Of a stretch of 64,000 nucleotides of DNA, positions 44,022 through 56,042 are shown one piece after another. Source of the DNA: Massospora cicadina (lineage: Eukaryota > Entomophthoromycota > Entomophthoromycetes > Entomophthorales > Entomophthoraceae); the NCBI GenBank assembly GCA_022478985.1, contig JAKSZP010017503.1:1-64000 (forward strand), read 5' to 3'. The notes below the pieces were generated by a model that ran no database searches, was not told the origin of the DNA, and worked only from the letters and a program-made list of their open reading frames with translations. The translations under genes and the position numbers were made by a program. Position 1 is the first letter of the stretch. Each line of letters begins with the position of its first letter.

Positions 44022-44088
44022 CACCACCACGCTGGAAACAGGAGAGTTATAGACACTCTCCTTACACTGATATACTGACTGACTGATA

Positions 44089-44229
44089 TCTGAAACCTTT
44101 GAGTCTGATAGGTTAATCTATTTGGATGATTGGGTGAGAACTGGCAAATATTATCAAATCTGAAACTATCAAGTCTGATAGGTTCAATCTATTTGGGCAA
44201 ATGGGTGAGATTAGTGAATATTATCAAAT
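44089..44229 (+). repeat. Minisatellite, 70-bp period, two copies
   Basis: tctgaaac, then agtctgataggtt, aatctattt, gggtgaga and aatattatcaaa, at 44089 and 44159. Confidence 0.85.
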
Positions 44230-45003
44230 ATTTTACCAAATTGCTCACCTGAAACTAAATAAAAATTAGTATTAGGGTTTTAAATAAAAAAGTAAAGATA
44301 ATCAGCTCACCAGCCACAAGTGCAACAGCAAAGCTGTTAGTCCAAGTGGCTTGAGAGTAGCGCTGGCACAGCCTATAGGCTGTCAGTGTGGGCTTATAAA
44401 TAAAAATTCAAGCAATGCCAGGTAACTCTGCTTGTACTTAATATAACCCTTTTTTGAAGTTGGTGCCATCTTCTAACCTGATGTATAGAATTTTGCTCAC
44501 AAATACAAATTAAAGCTTAAATGGATTGGGTCCAAGTGTAAACTATAAGCAACTTATAATATATGGTGCTGAGTATTTATTATAAATGGTTATTATAAGG
44601 TAGTTTAAACTAAGGTGCCAATTTCAAAAAGGGCGTTATTGAGTATTCATAATTTCTCAATTTTTATACTCTTTAGAGTCTTTTTTTAAAGGAGGTTCTT
44701 TTTTCCCCAAAAAATTTGTTATTTTGTAAAAAAAACTCTAATTCTTCTATTACTCAGTAAGTTCGATATTTGTCAGTTAACAGATCTCGGCTTTATTAAT
44801 TTGAGCCAAATTTTTATAATCTAGCATCTTTTACGTAGATAGCTCATCATTACAAGATTTTATGTAAATAAAATCTTTTTTATGACCTCAATCGATTAAC
44901 TAACAAATTACAACTATCGCTTTATTTCTCGTATGCTTCCCTGAGTTCGATCCCGATAGATAAATTTGAGTAGGGGACGATTATGACTGTGCGTTGCGCA
45001 TCG
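44230..45003. other. AT-rich upstream region of NIP7
   Basis: No open frame of note and no similarity to the transposons in the window. It probably contains part of the NIP7 promoter. The composition turns GC-richer after about 44930. Confidence 0.4.
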
Positions 45004-45120
45004 ATGCCCCGAACCGAGACAGCGAATGGCAAGGCGGCCCCTGGAGTTCCTGGCCTACCAGACGCCGCGCGTGGAGGTTTTCCGGGTTTTATCCTATCAT
45101 TAATTTCGATTTCCCGTTAA
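45004..45120 (+). other. Short GC-rich open frame upstream of NIP7
   Basis: 38 codons from ATG 45004 (MPRTETANGKAAPG) to TAA 45118-45120, in a GC-rich patch (about 45000-45080) 155 bp before the NIP7 start. It may be an upstream ORF or simply promoter sequence. No domain recognised. Confidence 0.2.
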
Positions 45121-45274
45121 TCGGTGCGGTATAGTCCATAAGTCGGCCCACCTCGAATAAATTTAAGATTTATTTCTCGTAATTTTTCCTCATGTCCAAA
45201 CCGAAAAAACGGAAACCATTGTGTTTAGAATACTATTAGGACTCAAGTTGTTTACGCTTGCTTCTCCCTGCACC

Positions 45275-46510
45275 ATGCGCCCTCTCACTGAAGAAGAAAC
45301 GAGGACATTCTTTGAGAAACTGTCAAGTTTGTAAGGAAAATATACTTTAGGTTGAATCGTTAAATATTAAACCTTCATTGTTTTTTTTAAATTTTACTTG
45401 GGGTACATAAACTAATGGCTTATTTATTCGGAAATTGTATTGATGTCTCTCTTCAATTTAGTTGGATTTAGCTCTTTTTCTGGGTTATTCTTTTTCCTTT
45501 AACTATTTATTTTGCCGGCAACTATTTTAAAGAGCTTAAATAATCCCTACTGGAGTTATTTTGCTCTTAAAGTTTGGTTTAGTTACAGCTATGGTTTATT
45601 TAAGCTCTAACCTTCGTTTTTGCCTTTTCCTCTGTCCCAGCGACAGGGACTATGGTGTATAGCCTAGATTATCTCGTATTTTACCATATTTTACTTTTAA
45701 TGTTAATTAAACTCTCGTTTTTGTTATTTTTTGTCCAGTGTTTAGTTAACTATTGGCTGTTTGAAACCTTTCGAGCTGTTTTATGAAGCGGCATATGGTG
45801 TTTGAACTTGGTTTAGGGTTTTTGTAATAACGTATATTTTGCTTGAACGGCTCTGTAACACTTCAAATTTAGCATCGGGAGGAACATCGTCCACTTGATC
45901 GAACGTCCTGATGATCAGTACTGCTTCCGCCTTCACGATAATCGAGTTTACTACGTCAGGTATGATGGTTTATAAAGTTTGGTTTTGGGTGGGGTTTGAC
46001 TGTTAAGCTTGGCGGCACGCAGTTTTTAATAAAAGGCTTTAGCGAAAAAACATGCGCAAGGCCACTTCTATAGAAAGGGATCGGCTAGTCTCGCTCGGAA
46101 TCTGCTTTGGAAAGTTTACCAAGTCGGGTAAATTTAAGCTCCACATCACCTGCCTTGATTACCTCGCACAATACGCTCAGGTAATGGGACGAATCCATGC
46201 TTAATTGGTAAATAGTTCAAATTGTGGGTTAAGCCGAATGGTGAAATGCCATTCCTTTATGGCAACCACGTCGTCAAGGCCCATCTTGGGCGGATCTCTG
46301 ATGACGTCCCCGAACACCAGGGCGTTGTCATCTTATCCATGTCGGATATGCCGCTGGTAAAGTCTGCTATGTACCCATCTGATCGTCTAGGGGTTTGGAG
46401 TCACCTCACGATCCAGTGCCGATATGAAGAAGCTCGATCCCACCGGGGTTATCGCTTTCCATCAAGCCGATGTTGGCGAGTATTTACGCCAGGAGGATAC
46501 CCTCATTTAA
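45275..46510 (+). CDS. NIP7: NIP7, 60S ribosome biogenesis protein (five exons, one apparent frameshift)
   Basis: Exons 45275-45330, 45873-45959, 46043-46180, 46216-46356 and 46391-46510, all with GT-AG introns of 542, 83, 35 and 34 bp. The protein would be 180 residues, the usual NIP7 length. It starts MRPLTEEET and has the N-terminal fold ([20 protein letters not shown]), [35 protein letters not shown], and a PUA-domain end [20 protein letters not shown]7 binds pre-60S particles in the nucleolus and is needed for 27S pre-rRNA processing. Exon 3 is one base short: after AGC GAA AAA the frame is restored only if the A run at 46045-46050 had seven As. That is either an assembly error or a real null mutation. 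Start choice rests on the conserved N-terminus. Confidence 0.93.
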
Positions 46511-46522
46511 CTGCCGTGTATC

Positions 46523-46528
46523 AATAAA
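46523..46528 (+). terminator. Possible NIP7 polyadenylation signal
   Basis: AATAAA 13 nt after the stop codon, inside the 110 bp between NIP7 and the tail of LINE-A. Confidence 0.4.
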
Positions 46529-47004
46529 GAATATACCTTTGTGTAAATTTTAAATCTAAGCTTACCGTTTGCTAGGCGCTTTGATATCGCTTATTGTGCC
46601 TGCACAATATATTTAAATTTTATTTGGGGAAGGCCGACCATGGGATGGACACTTCCAATTAACACCAACTACAAAACACCAAGAAAACTAGGGTGCCCCA
46701 GAGGAGCTGAAGCTACCTCCTGTTGCCAGCGGGACTGCCAGTGGAAGGAAGAAGGGGAGTGGCAGGGGAGGCTTGGGCTTAAACTGCACACAAAGAAGGA
46801 AAGGGTCCGACAAGAGGAACCAGATGGGGAACCAGGATTACACCAACTGGCGTTGGTGGGATAGTAGGTGGCCAAACAGGCAAGCCTGAAAGTGATCCAT
46901 GAGGTGGGAATTGAAGCAATGCGCAGCTTCACAGAGGGTTGGGGTAGTGCCAGAGAGTGCATCAAGGACAATAGTGTGGATTGTCCATAGTGCTATTGCA
47001 ACAA

Positions 47005-49019
47005 TTAAGGCGCAGAGTGAAAGGTAGATAGGGAGGTCATGGAAAAGGTAAAGGTGTTTTTGGACAGGCTGAAAGCCTGCTCACACTCCTGGCAAAAGAG
47101 GTGCATAACATCCTGCCAAATTATCTGTGATGGCAGGCAATCTTCCAAGCGACGGACTAATGACCCATATTGACAACATACAAAGCATAAAGTTTGAGAG
47201 GCATTGGACTGCTCAGCCATGTGGTACACTTTTCTCAGGCATCTCCACACATGTACACAAAGTTGGGGTTGTAAAAAGGGTGGTGAGTGTACTGCCAAAT
47301 GTCCTTTTAGGTCTCCAAAGAGTACAGGATGTCGAGCTTGTCAAGATAGTCTACAAGGGCAATGAGGTGGGGATGTTGGGGTACCAGGTTGTTTGAAATA
47401 GCTTGGCCATGGACTTCTTGTTTGAGATGGGGAGTAGGGTGGCCCCTCTGGGTGGTGTGGCCACTGATGCTGATTCTCCATTCAGCGCTCTTCATGGAGA
47501 TGAGAATGCATTTGAAGCAAGCTGGCATCCCATGTGAGCCCATGGCAGAGGGATGAGAGGCAGGATAGATTAACAGTGAATGGGGGTGGGTAGGATTGCT
47601 GAGGCCAAGGGTGCAGGAAAAGTTAAAGCAGTCCACATGTGACCAGCGTTGGGCTGGGAATATGGAGTTGGTGACCGTAGCAACCCAGGTGCCAAGTATT
47701 TTGGTGGCATGGGCCTCAAAGTTGAGCAGACCCATACCACCACTATGGCAAGGGCCAAACATGAATCCGGGAGCACAGGGGGAGGGCAGCCTAGCCAAAG
47801 CCACTCTTGTAGAAGGATGCACAAAGAGTTGAAGAAAGAGGGGGAAAAGGTGATGGTGTGGGTCATAAACCAGACTTTGGACAGGAGCATAGAGTTGGCA
47901 AGCACAACCTGGCCTGAGAGGGTAGTCTGGTGGGCTCTTAGGGAAGTGATGCACTTTGTGACATTGTCAAGGATGTGGAGCTCCATTACCAATGTGGTGT
48001 ACTCACCTGCCTCATGCCACACTCTTAAATGGTGCACCAAAACATCAGTGGGTTTTGGCACAAATGGGAGCACAAGCAGGACTGTATGGGATGGCCAGGG
48101 CAAGCAAACCTGTGAGCTAGCTGATGAAGCAGGTAGGTAGCAGGGTGCTGGTGACCAGTGGGCCTGGTGCTGATCGAGGAGAATTATTTTGGTTTTGGAG
48201 GCATTAAGTGCAGCATTACTGACCCTGGAGTAATCCTGAATAGTAGCCTCCAGCATGCGTGCATCTTGGTTTTTAGACACCTCAACCACACAATTGTCAG
48301 CAAATGTCAGCATCTTAACTGGTGCTTGGACTTGCACATGGACACCAGCAAGGCGTGCATTCACATTGCATAAAAGTGGGTTGAGGCTGAAGTTGTACAA
48401 GAGTGGGCTTAAAGAGTCCCCTTGGCAGAGACCCCTTTGAGGGTGAACTATATCAGTGAGGAAACCAGGGCTACACACAACCATTGTGGCAGATTCCGTA
48501 AGCAACATCGCCCAATTAATGAACCTTTAGGGAGGTGAAACTTGTGGAGTTAAGCTTTGAGTTAATCCCAGTTTACCCTACATAGGCTTTTTGCTGATCT
48601 AAGAACACAAGAACCCCAGTAGCCATAGATTGGCAGACATTGGCTACAGTGTGAATGTTGTCCCATAATGACCACTTGGGGATGAAACTAAATTGCTCAG
48701 AGGAGATTACTTCAGAAGCAACTACCCCTTGGTGGTTGGCCATAATTTTAGTAAATAATTTGGTATCTGTATTATAAGTGATATGGGGTGTCAGTTGGCC
48801 AAGTCCAGCTTATCCCCTTTCTTATACAATGTAATCATGTATGCCTCCTGGACCCAGGAAGGAGGTGCGTCTCTAAGAGATATTTGTTCATTGAGGCAAG
48901 CATCAGAGAGGATCAATAATTAAAACATTTTTATAGAAATCATATGGAATCCCATCTGGCCTGGGCACTTCCCATGCGGTGCACTGCAAATGGAATACCA
49001 GAGTTCATTCCAAGTAATT
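47005..49019 (-). pseudogene. LINE-A ORF2: reverse transcriptase and C-terminal part
   Basis: The long frame 48508-47570 (312 codons) has RGLCQGDSLSPLLYNFSLNP, then LTFADNCVVEVSKNQ where the catalytic FADD is FADN, then NAALNASKTKIILLD and a thumb region. Frame 47954-47307 continues with GPCHSGGMGLLNFEAHATKI and AEWRISISGHTTQRG. Frame 47298-47005 holds the zinc-binding end (CFVCCQYGSLVRRLEDCLPS). The Asp-to-Asn change should make the RT inactive. RT fingers lie further upstream (to 49019) in broken frames. Confidence 0.88.
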
Positions 49020-49113
49020 AAATTATCAGCTCTGGCTTTTTCTTTCCCATAACAATAACTTTAGTTACTATGATTTGATTCGAACTGCAATTTTTGATAA
49101 TCACACAGGAGAG

Positions 49114-50442
49114 ATGGGTGATTTTAACAATAAATCTAATACAACCTGGGCGAGCGTTGCATCAAGAGGTGCGCAAAATGGTGCACCCAAGGGCAAGAAA
49201 TGCCCTGGAGGGGGACCAGGAACCCAAGCCGCCAAGAAACCACAAACTCAGACACCGTCCAGGTTAATGGTTTACTATAAAACAAGATCAATACATGTAT
49301 ATCCAATGTAACCAACCCTTTCAAAGGAGGAGCATGGGCTCTGACTTTTCCTTGGGGATGAGTCCCCGACCCTGTGGGAGAAAACATGCAAAGCACAGCT
49401 CTCCCTTTTCCCCCACGTGGTATATGTCACCACAAACAACATGGGCCATGGCTAGATTAATATTGGTTTTGAAACAGCCGAAGAAGCGGAGGCTGCAGCA
49501 AAAGTCTGCGTCAAAATTGCCCTTCCTGAGGGCAAAAACATAGTGTGCACCGCGCGCACCAGATGGAACAAAGTGAAAACATTGTTCATCTCATTTGACT
49601 CACTCCCTACAAACCTTCCTCATAATGTAATTGAGGAGGAGCTCCGCAAAGGGCTCATAGCCTATGGAGAAATTATGCAACTCAAATTACAACAATTTCG
49701 CCTGATGCCAACCCTGTTCACAGGCAAAGCTATTGCTGTGATCAACCCAATCCCCAAAGTGGAAGATGACTTATCAAGAATCACCCACACAGCAGAGTTT
49801 CACTTTGTGGATGGGGGACAGTCATCTGCATTCCAAGTTACACCAGAACATGCACCGCCTATATACAACCACTGCAGTTCATTGGGACATAAGGAACACG
49901 CATGCCCCATGAAAGAAGGCTTAATGGAAGCAGACTACTGTGAGGAAGCCATGGATGAAAGTAACAAAAACTTCGCCAGAATGACTGACAGTCACCACCC
50001 ATTACACTGGGGTGAAGATGGACTTTACTCCATCGTGGACCCAGTTACACATAAACAATGCAAAGTGGCACAAAAAGCCTGCAAGTGGGCAGCAGCCGAG
50101 GTGGCTGTGCACGCGGAATCATCCATCAACCCCAGGCAGATTCAAGAGGATATTTCAGATATTCACTGAGCCAACCAATCAGAACAATATGCCCAGGTTG
50201 AAAATTTTCACAGCAATTTGACTGAGTCACCAAGTGACATCAATCATGAACACTTTGAGGAACAATTCAACCGCAATATGGGCGAAAATTCAGTGCACAA
50301 TTCTCCAAATTTGAACCCCAAAATTACAGAACCCAATCAGCACCCCGCATTGAACTGTCATGAGATACGTGCAGGAAAAGATAACGCAAATTCCAAAAAC
50401 TGCAATTCATGCGAAAAATTTGAGTCAGATCAAGGGAACTGA
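49114..50442 (+). pseudogene. LINE-B ORF1
   Basis: Starts at ATG 49114 (MGDFNNKSNTTWASVASRG), with frame changes between 49310 and 49540. It is open from 49543 to a TGA at 50167 and in the same frame to 50442. The knuckle is CNHCSSLGHKEHAC (about 49867-49910), C-X2-C-X4-H-X4-C. The region TLFISFDSLPTNLPHNVIEE matches LINE-N ORF1. RNA-binding component of the LINE RNP. Confidence 0.85.
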
Positions 50443-51476
50443 CAATTGTCACTGAGAGAGTTGGAGTACAGACGAGGAGCACTGCGGTGGGTTAGGGCCA
50501 GAGGGCCCTCCCAACTGCTCCTGAGGTGCCACGGGCACCTCAGTGTCAATAGGGATGCTAAACATCGCGGGAGCCAGGGCTCAAACATCCCAAGCCAAAA
50601 AGCTGGACTTCCTGTGAAACCCCTTGTAGATATCTTGGTCATCCAAAAAACCCACTATCTATAAGGGGAAGAAGGGTCCTGGTCAGCCAGGGTCTCACCA
50701 TCACAATCAGTATGGACATCTCACTGTGGGGTGATTGTCCAAAATAACAAAAAATTACAAACTCCTCGTCATACCTTCATGGCTGCTCCTGGAAGCAACA
50801 ATAACATGCCAAGAGGAAACAATCTTGATAGCATGCATCATGCACTGTACACCGCATCTGAGAGAAAACAATTTCTCAAAAACTGTTCCAACACTCACCC
50901 CCCCCACCAGATACCATCCTGTTGGCTGACTTTAACTGCTGGGATAACCCTGACATGGACTGATGGCTGAACCCCAGGGGATACCCACTGGGACATATCA
51001 AATTCCGCACAATGAAGGCATCCCTTGGCCTACAGGATCCCTCCCCCCGGATCACCACTCCTTCCCCACATGACATGGCCCAACATATGTGAAAGAACGC
51101 TCATATCAATGAGCCACATCGATCACATCCTCGTTCTGCAATCCCAATAATCAAGAATTTCCAAATTTACAACAAAAAAGTCAATTTTTCTGACCACCAA
51201 CTTGTTTCAGTGCAGTTATCACCAACCCAAACCCACACACAGTTGTCGCCCTGGAGAAAGTTTCACCCAGAAAACATAAAATTACCCAAAATAACTGAAT
51301 GGGTTGAACACGAGGCCACAAACCAAGAATTCATAGCCCCATTCATTTTGGATCCCATTGCAACATGGGAAAATTTCAAAAAGGAACTAATCAATAAAAC
51401 CTGACATATCGCATCATGTAAGTACACCGCCAATACAGCCACAATCAGACGTACTTTGGCGGAACTGAACCACCTC

Positions 51477-51496
51477 AAGAATAACACTCTGAGACC
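51477..51496 (+). repeat. Target-site duplication of LINE-C, left copy
   Basis: The 20-base aagaataacactctgagacc is repeated exactly at 52420-52439. Host ORF2 reading resumes directly after the second copy. Confidence 0.95.
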
Positions 51497-52419
51497 AAAA
51501 CTCACTACAAACGAATTCTCCTCTCCATGTGGAGCGCTGAATGGAGAATTTGTATTAGCGGACATACAACCCAAAGAGGCCGCCCCTCTCCTCAGTTCAC
51601 ACAAGAGGTACAGGGGCTACCCATCCAAGATGGCGTGATCCCCACACGGCCCCATGTCCTATCCAGGGTGGACTACCTGGACATGATGGACATCCCTTAT
51701 TCCATTGAGACCCAAAAAACTATCTGGAAATACGCTCACCATCCTCTGTTGCAGCCTCAAATACGCTCCCATGTGTGGCGCTGCCTGAGGCGGGTGTATC
51801 GTACAGCTGAGCGCTCTAATGCTTTGCACTCATCCTGTGTCGTGTGTGGCCAGTATGGAACGCTATTCCACCGCCTGGAGAAGTGTCCTACCTCTAAAGT
51901 GATATGGCGCGAAGTTCAACGACTGCTGGGCCAGGATCAAACACATCCCTTTAGTCTGTCAAGAGATATGTTTTCTCTATCAATGGCCTCCCCCCTTCCA
52001 CCCTCCCTCCATGCTCTGGTGGTTGCAATCTCCATGTGGACTATCCACACGATTGTCTTGGATGCCATCGCAGGCTCCATCCCCATCCTCCCAGAAGCTG
52101 TCCACAGTTTCTGGTCTCATTTGGTGGACCACTTTCAGGCGTGGATATTTGGATACCTCCCACCACATCGCCGACAGCTGGTCTCCTCCTGGTTCCCAGT
52201 TTTGTTCATCAAATCAGACCCCTTCCTCCACACATGTTCAATTGAGGCTATGGCCCCTTCACACGTTCCCTCCCCCTCCCCATAAGTGGCGTTCCCGCTG
52301 GCAACAAGAGATAGCATCGCTTCTCTGGGGTGCCTTCCTGTTAATAAGTTTTGTCTCTTTTGGGTCATATTCAGAAGTTTCCATCCCATGGTCAGCCTTC
52401 CCCACAATAAATTAAATTA
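51497..52419 (+). mobile_element. LINE-C: 5'-truncated LINE tail inserted in LINE-B
   Basis: A 0.92-kb insert between exact 20-bp duplications. It consists of the last part of a LINE ORF2 and the 3' UTR with tail cagccttccccacaataaatt. It belongs to the L1a subfamily. 5' truncation is normal for target-primed reverse transcription. It is the innermost and apparently youngest insertion on this side of the window. Confidence 0.95.
51527..52285 (+). pseudogene. LINE-C ORF2 C-terminal fragment, uninterrupted
   Basis: 252 codons without a stop: AEWRICISGHTTQRGRPSPQ, then SCVVCGQYGTLFHRLEKCPT (zinc-binding), then FQAWIFGYLPPHRRQLVSSW, ending at TAA 52283-52285. No RT core, so it cannot act alone. 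It shows what an undamaged L1a-type ORF2 end looks like. Confidence 0.9.
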
Positions 52420-55188
52420 AAGAATAACACTCTGAGACCTGGTTATAGCTCCAACTGGGGACGCAAATGGGCGGAAATATCCGTCCAACTAAACACCCTC
52501 ATCTTTGAGCACCAACACAGAATTAAAGTATCAAACAAAGGTAAGTTCATAAAGGAAGGAGAAACACGTTTAATATATTTCTTCCGCCAATTTCACTCCC
52601 GCGGCAACCAGCCCATGTGCACACAGGTCTGAAAGACTGACGGCACTGTGGCAACTGACCCTGAGGAGGTCAAGGAGGAAGTACACTGCTATTACACTGA
52701 ATTATACCGCAATATGCTGACAGACCCACAAAAATCACAGAATTTATACAAACCACTGGAATACAAAGCACACCACTGAACTACAATATTCTAAATCTAA
52801 TCACATGGGAGGAGCTTTGGGATACAATCCGCGGTGCACCACGTAGGAAATGCCCAGGGCTTGATGGGATACCCTAAATTTTTTACAAAAATATTTTCAA
52901 CAAATTGCCCCCCTCCTATTGGCATCTATGAACCAGTGCTTACTGGAAACACGCCTCCTATCTGGTGGCCATGAATCCTAAATTATAACCTTGTATAAAA
53001 AGGGTGGCAAGTTGGACCTGGCCAACTGGCGCCCAATTGCACTCTCCAACACTAAACAAAAATTCTGACAAAAATTCTAGCAGCTAGATTAGGCGCAATT
53101 GCATCTGACGTCCTATCACCCAACCAGTTTGGGTTTATACCTGGGCGTTCAATCTGGAACAACATTCACCCTGTTGCAAACATATGTCAGTCCAAAGCAA
53201 CTGGAGCCCTATTCTTCTTAGACCAGGAAAAGGCATATGACCGCGTTAGCTGGTCATACCTAAAGGAATGCCTACATGCTTTCAAATTACCACCCAGATT
53301 CATAAACTGGGCGATGCTCCTCACAGAATCTGCAACCATGGCTGTATGCGGCCCTGGTTTCCTAACTAACAAGATCACACCACACAGAGGGCTCAAACAA
53401 GGGGACCCCCTCAGCCCACTACTGTATAATTTCAGTTTGATCCACTCCTCTGCGTAACTGACTCACGCCTCATGGGCATAACTGCACAAGGCCAGCCAAC
53501 AGTCAAGATACTGGCCATCACAGATGACTGCGTGGCAGTATAGCTAACAACAATGATGCCCGACATCTGGAATGCACTCTAGAGGAATACTCCATGGTGA
53601 GCAATGCATCGCTTAACAAAAGGAAAACAGAAATCATTCTCTTAGGCAAGTACACTAACAACTGGGCTACAAAACCAGAACCTCATACCCCCATACGAAG
53701 GAAAAACCCACTCATTTTTACCCTTTGCAACACCTCCCACCACTCCTGTCTGACACCTTGGAATCTGGCTAGAATTAGGAGGATATGCCAATGAAACAAT
53801 GGAAAGCAACCTAATACAGCGGTTATCCAACCGCGTCGCCTCCCTCAAGGGAAGATCCCCAGGACTAATGGGGCGAGTAGCAGTTGCTAACTCACTCATC
53901 CTCCCAATACTATGGTACCCTGCCCACGCAATCGCCTTCTCACCTACCTTCATAACTTCAATCCGCGCGCTCATTCAGGGCTGGCTGTGGCCCGGATCCC
54001 ATCCTCCCATACTGATGAAAACACTCTTTGGCCCACACTCAAGCGGAGGCATGTGACTAATAGATTTTGAGAGCCACACCAACCGCATCCTGGGTACCTG
54101 GATAAAGGAAGTCCTTACCCCAGACCTCCCGCAACAACACTGGTCCAGAGCAGCGAGGACTAACTTCGCACAGGCGCTCAAATTAGCCAACCCACATAGC
54201 CCACCCAGACTACTATCATACCTTGCTAAACACCCTACTGCAACGGGTCCGCATGGAACCTCCCCTCACTTCAAACGCATCCTCCAAACCATCTGCCACA
54301 TGGGATGGACTGTAGAGAACACTGGCACTGTGCAGGGAAGGGGATGACCCAGCCCCCACTTTAAATTAAGAAATCCAGAAAACCACCCAAAGAAAGACAT
54401 GCTTGCTATGACCCCAACCATTGCTAGAATCGAATACCTAGACGCGTTGGACATCCCCTACGATTTAACCATACAGAAGACAGTGTGGAGAATGACGCAC
54501 CACCCACTCCTACAGCCGAGGGTAAGAGCCAACGCCTGGTGCTGTCTGAGAAGGACCTATAGGATGGCGGACCGCTCCAATTTTCTCCACGCAACCTGCG
54601 CGTATGTGGAGGGGAGGGCTCCCTACATCACCGCCTAGAAATATGCCCCCCAATCAAAGCCATATGGCAGGAAGTCGCGCGCCTGCTTAAGATCCAAAAC
54701 GAGTAGGAATTTTCTATATCAAAGAGCCTCCTCATGCTCCATATTGAGTCATCAATCCCATCTACCCTCCGCTCCCTAATGATACCCATTGCAATGTGGA
54801 CAATCCACACCATTGCCTTAGATGCGTTCAGGGGCACGTTCCCAACCATCCATGGGGTTATCAACAGGTTCCACGTCCACTTACTGGAGCACTTCCAAGC
54901 CTGGCTCTATGGATATATGAGGCCAAGGCAACAGGCGCTCATAGAATCGTGGTCCCACTCTGGTTCCTCCACACAGACCCCTTCCTTCACACCTGCTCCA
55001 TAGTGGGGGAAACCCCCTCAGAGTAGCGCACCAATCCCCCCATACCTGGAAGTCCCAATGGCAACAGGGGTAACCTGAGTACCCCAGGGTGCCTAATTTT
55101 ATCTATCTTCATTTTCCACACATACTCGGTAATGCCCGTCCCCTGGTCGGCTTGCCTCGGTTAAATAAAATAAAATTATCAGCTCTGG

Positions 55189-56042
55189 GCAATGTGAAAT
55201 GGTGCAGATATGTGTGCCATTAAGAAACTCATTAATTTCGACCAATTTGACTATTTCATATTTATACAACCTGGAGTAAAAGGTTTGAATTTTGACAGCC
55301 ATAGCAGCTGAATTCTTGCAATGGAGTTTTCCAGATGCCTTACCAGTGTGCAGGCCAAGCTCTGGTACAGTGCAAAGAATTTACGGAAAAAGTAGGCAGA
55401 GCATGTGTCACCCACCATTATATTTTTTGCCTTGAACTGAACACAGACGCGATGTTTTTGTTGTCTTACCAGTGTATTAAGATGAGCAGACACTTCTGCC
55501 CAAATTATGACCCCAAGACGGACTGTACCCTGCAGCAGGGACATTAAACTCCAGGTGGTCTACTTCCACTAGCATGCAATTAATGACCTCTGAGGCAGCC
55601 TGAGTTTGATGCAATAAGAGCTGGCATGCCTGAAGGATGGTGTTCACTTAGAAGATTGACCAGGTAATGATGAGATCAGCACAATGTGGTGTGGTAATTC
55701 TGATGCCAAAGTTTCAGTGTCCACCCATGAGGAAAGCATAAGTGAAATGATCTCAGCTGAACAAAGTTTTCACCACTTTGGCACCTGTGCCGCTGGGCTA
55801 GATAAAGTGAAGTAGATCAAAACAAACCTATGGTCTGAGAAATCAATTTTTCTTGTTGTGAAGTGCACAATCTGGGGAAAAAGTTAAATGGAGCAAAAAT
55901 GAGGTTAATGTGGGACATAGACTTCAGCTGACCATTATGAACATGAGGGCAATACATGTTGGGCAGCGATGGTGCATGTTTGTGGAGGGTATCAAAAAGC
56001 TCTGAAGTTGCTTTAAGAACGTGTACTTTGATGTGCCCCTGC
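55189..56042 (-). pseudogene. LINE-A ORF2 middle part
   Basis: The frame 55544-55251 (VSAHLNTLVRQQKHRVCVQF, then GDTCSAYFFRKF) matches L1a at 28923-28714 (VAAHLNALERQHKHRVCVQY). This is the segment between endonuclease and RT. The rest to 56042 is broken endonuclease sequence that continues beyond the small LTR element. Confidence 0.8.

Larger units (their letters stand above)
37156..44066 (+). repeat. Solo A-type LTR (A2), split by GypB
   Basis: Pieces 37156-37962 and 44027-44066 add up to 847 bp, the length of the GypA1 5' LTR. A perfect CTGAT duplication lies at 37151-37155 and 44067-44071. The U3 frame is open except for one TAG (37219-37221, from CAG): SNDIILGTNHKDKAG, then LPDLRHTLDQCWVQAKYSQ and WLVEEWDFETCS. 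A single LTR with its own duplication means a past LTR-LTR recombination or internal loss. Confidence 0.85.
50556..55026 (+). pseudogene. LINE-B ORF2, interrupted by LINE-C
   Basis: Endonuclease start at 50556 (MLNIAGARAQTSQAKKLDFL). Endonuclease end near 51200 (VNFSDHQLVSVQLS in one frame). The LINE-C tail interrupts at 51497. RT follows: GLDGIP near 52860, DQEKAYDRVSWSYL near 53225, GLKQGDPLSPLLYNFSL near 53392. The catalytic motif reads ILAITDDCVAV (ITDD rather than FADD) near 53512. The thumb is at 53799-54056 (WYPAHAIAFSPTFI). The zinc-like end is near 54610 (CGGEGSLHHRLEICPPIKAIW), and the tail 54734-55026. Many stops; inactive. Confidence 0.87.
49036..55172 (+). mobile_element. LINE-B: full-length LINE, plus strand
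   Basis: Bounded by exact 16-bp duplications. It holds a 5' UTR of about 80 bp, ORF1, ORF2 and a 3' end (cccctggtcggcttgcctcgg, then AAATAAAATAA). 5.2 kb without the nested LINE-C tail. Codon-level decay is moderate: frames are long but broken. It is a different subfamily from L1a and LINE-A. Confidence 0.92.

Noticed and set aside
44295..44400. tRNA- or SINE-like wording (agtggcttgagagtagcgc)
   Set aside because: No B box and no flanking direct repeats; pairing is only local.
44938..44962. GAGTTCGATCCC resembles a tRNA T-arm
   Set aside because: The flanking bases do not form a T stem and no D-arm, anticodon arm or acceptor stem can be drawn around it.
51527..52285. 252-codon ORF as a novel host gene
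   Set aside because: It matches the C-terminal part of L1a ORF2 and is bounded by exact target duplications, so it is a LINE tail.
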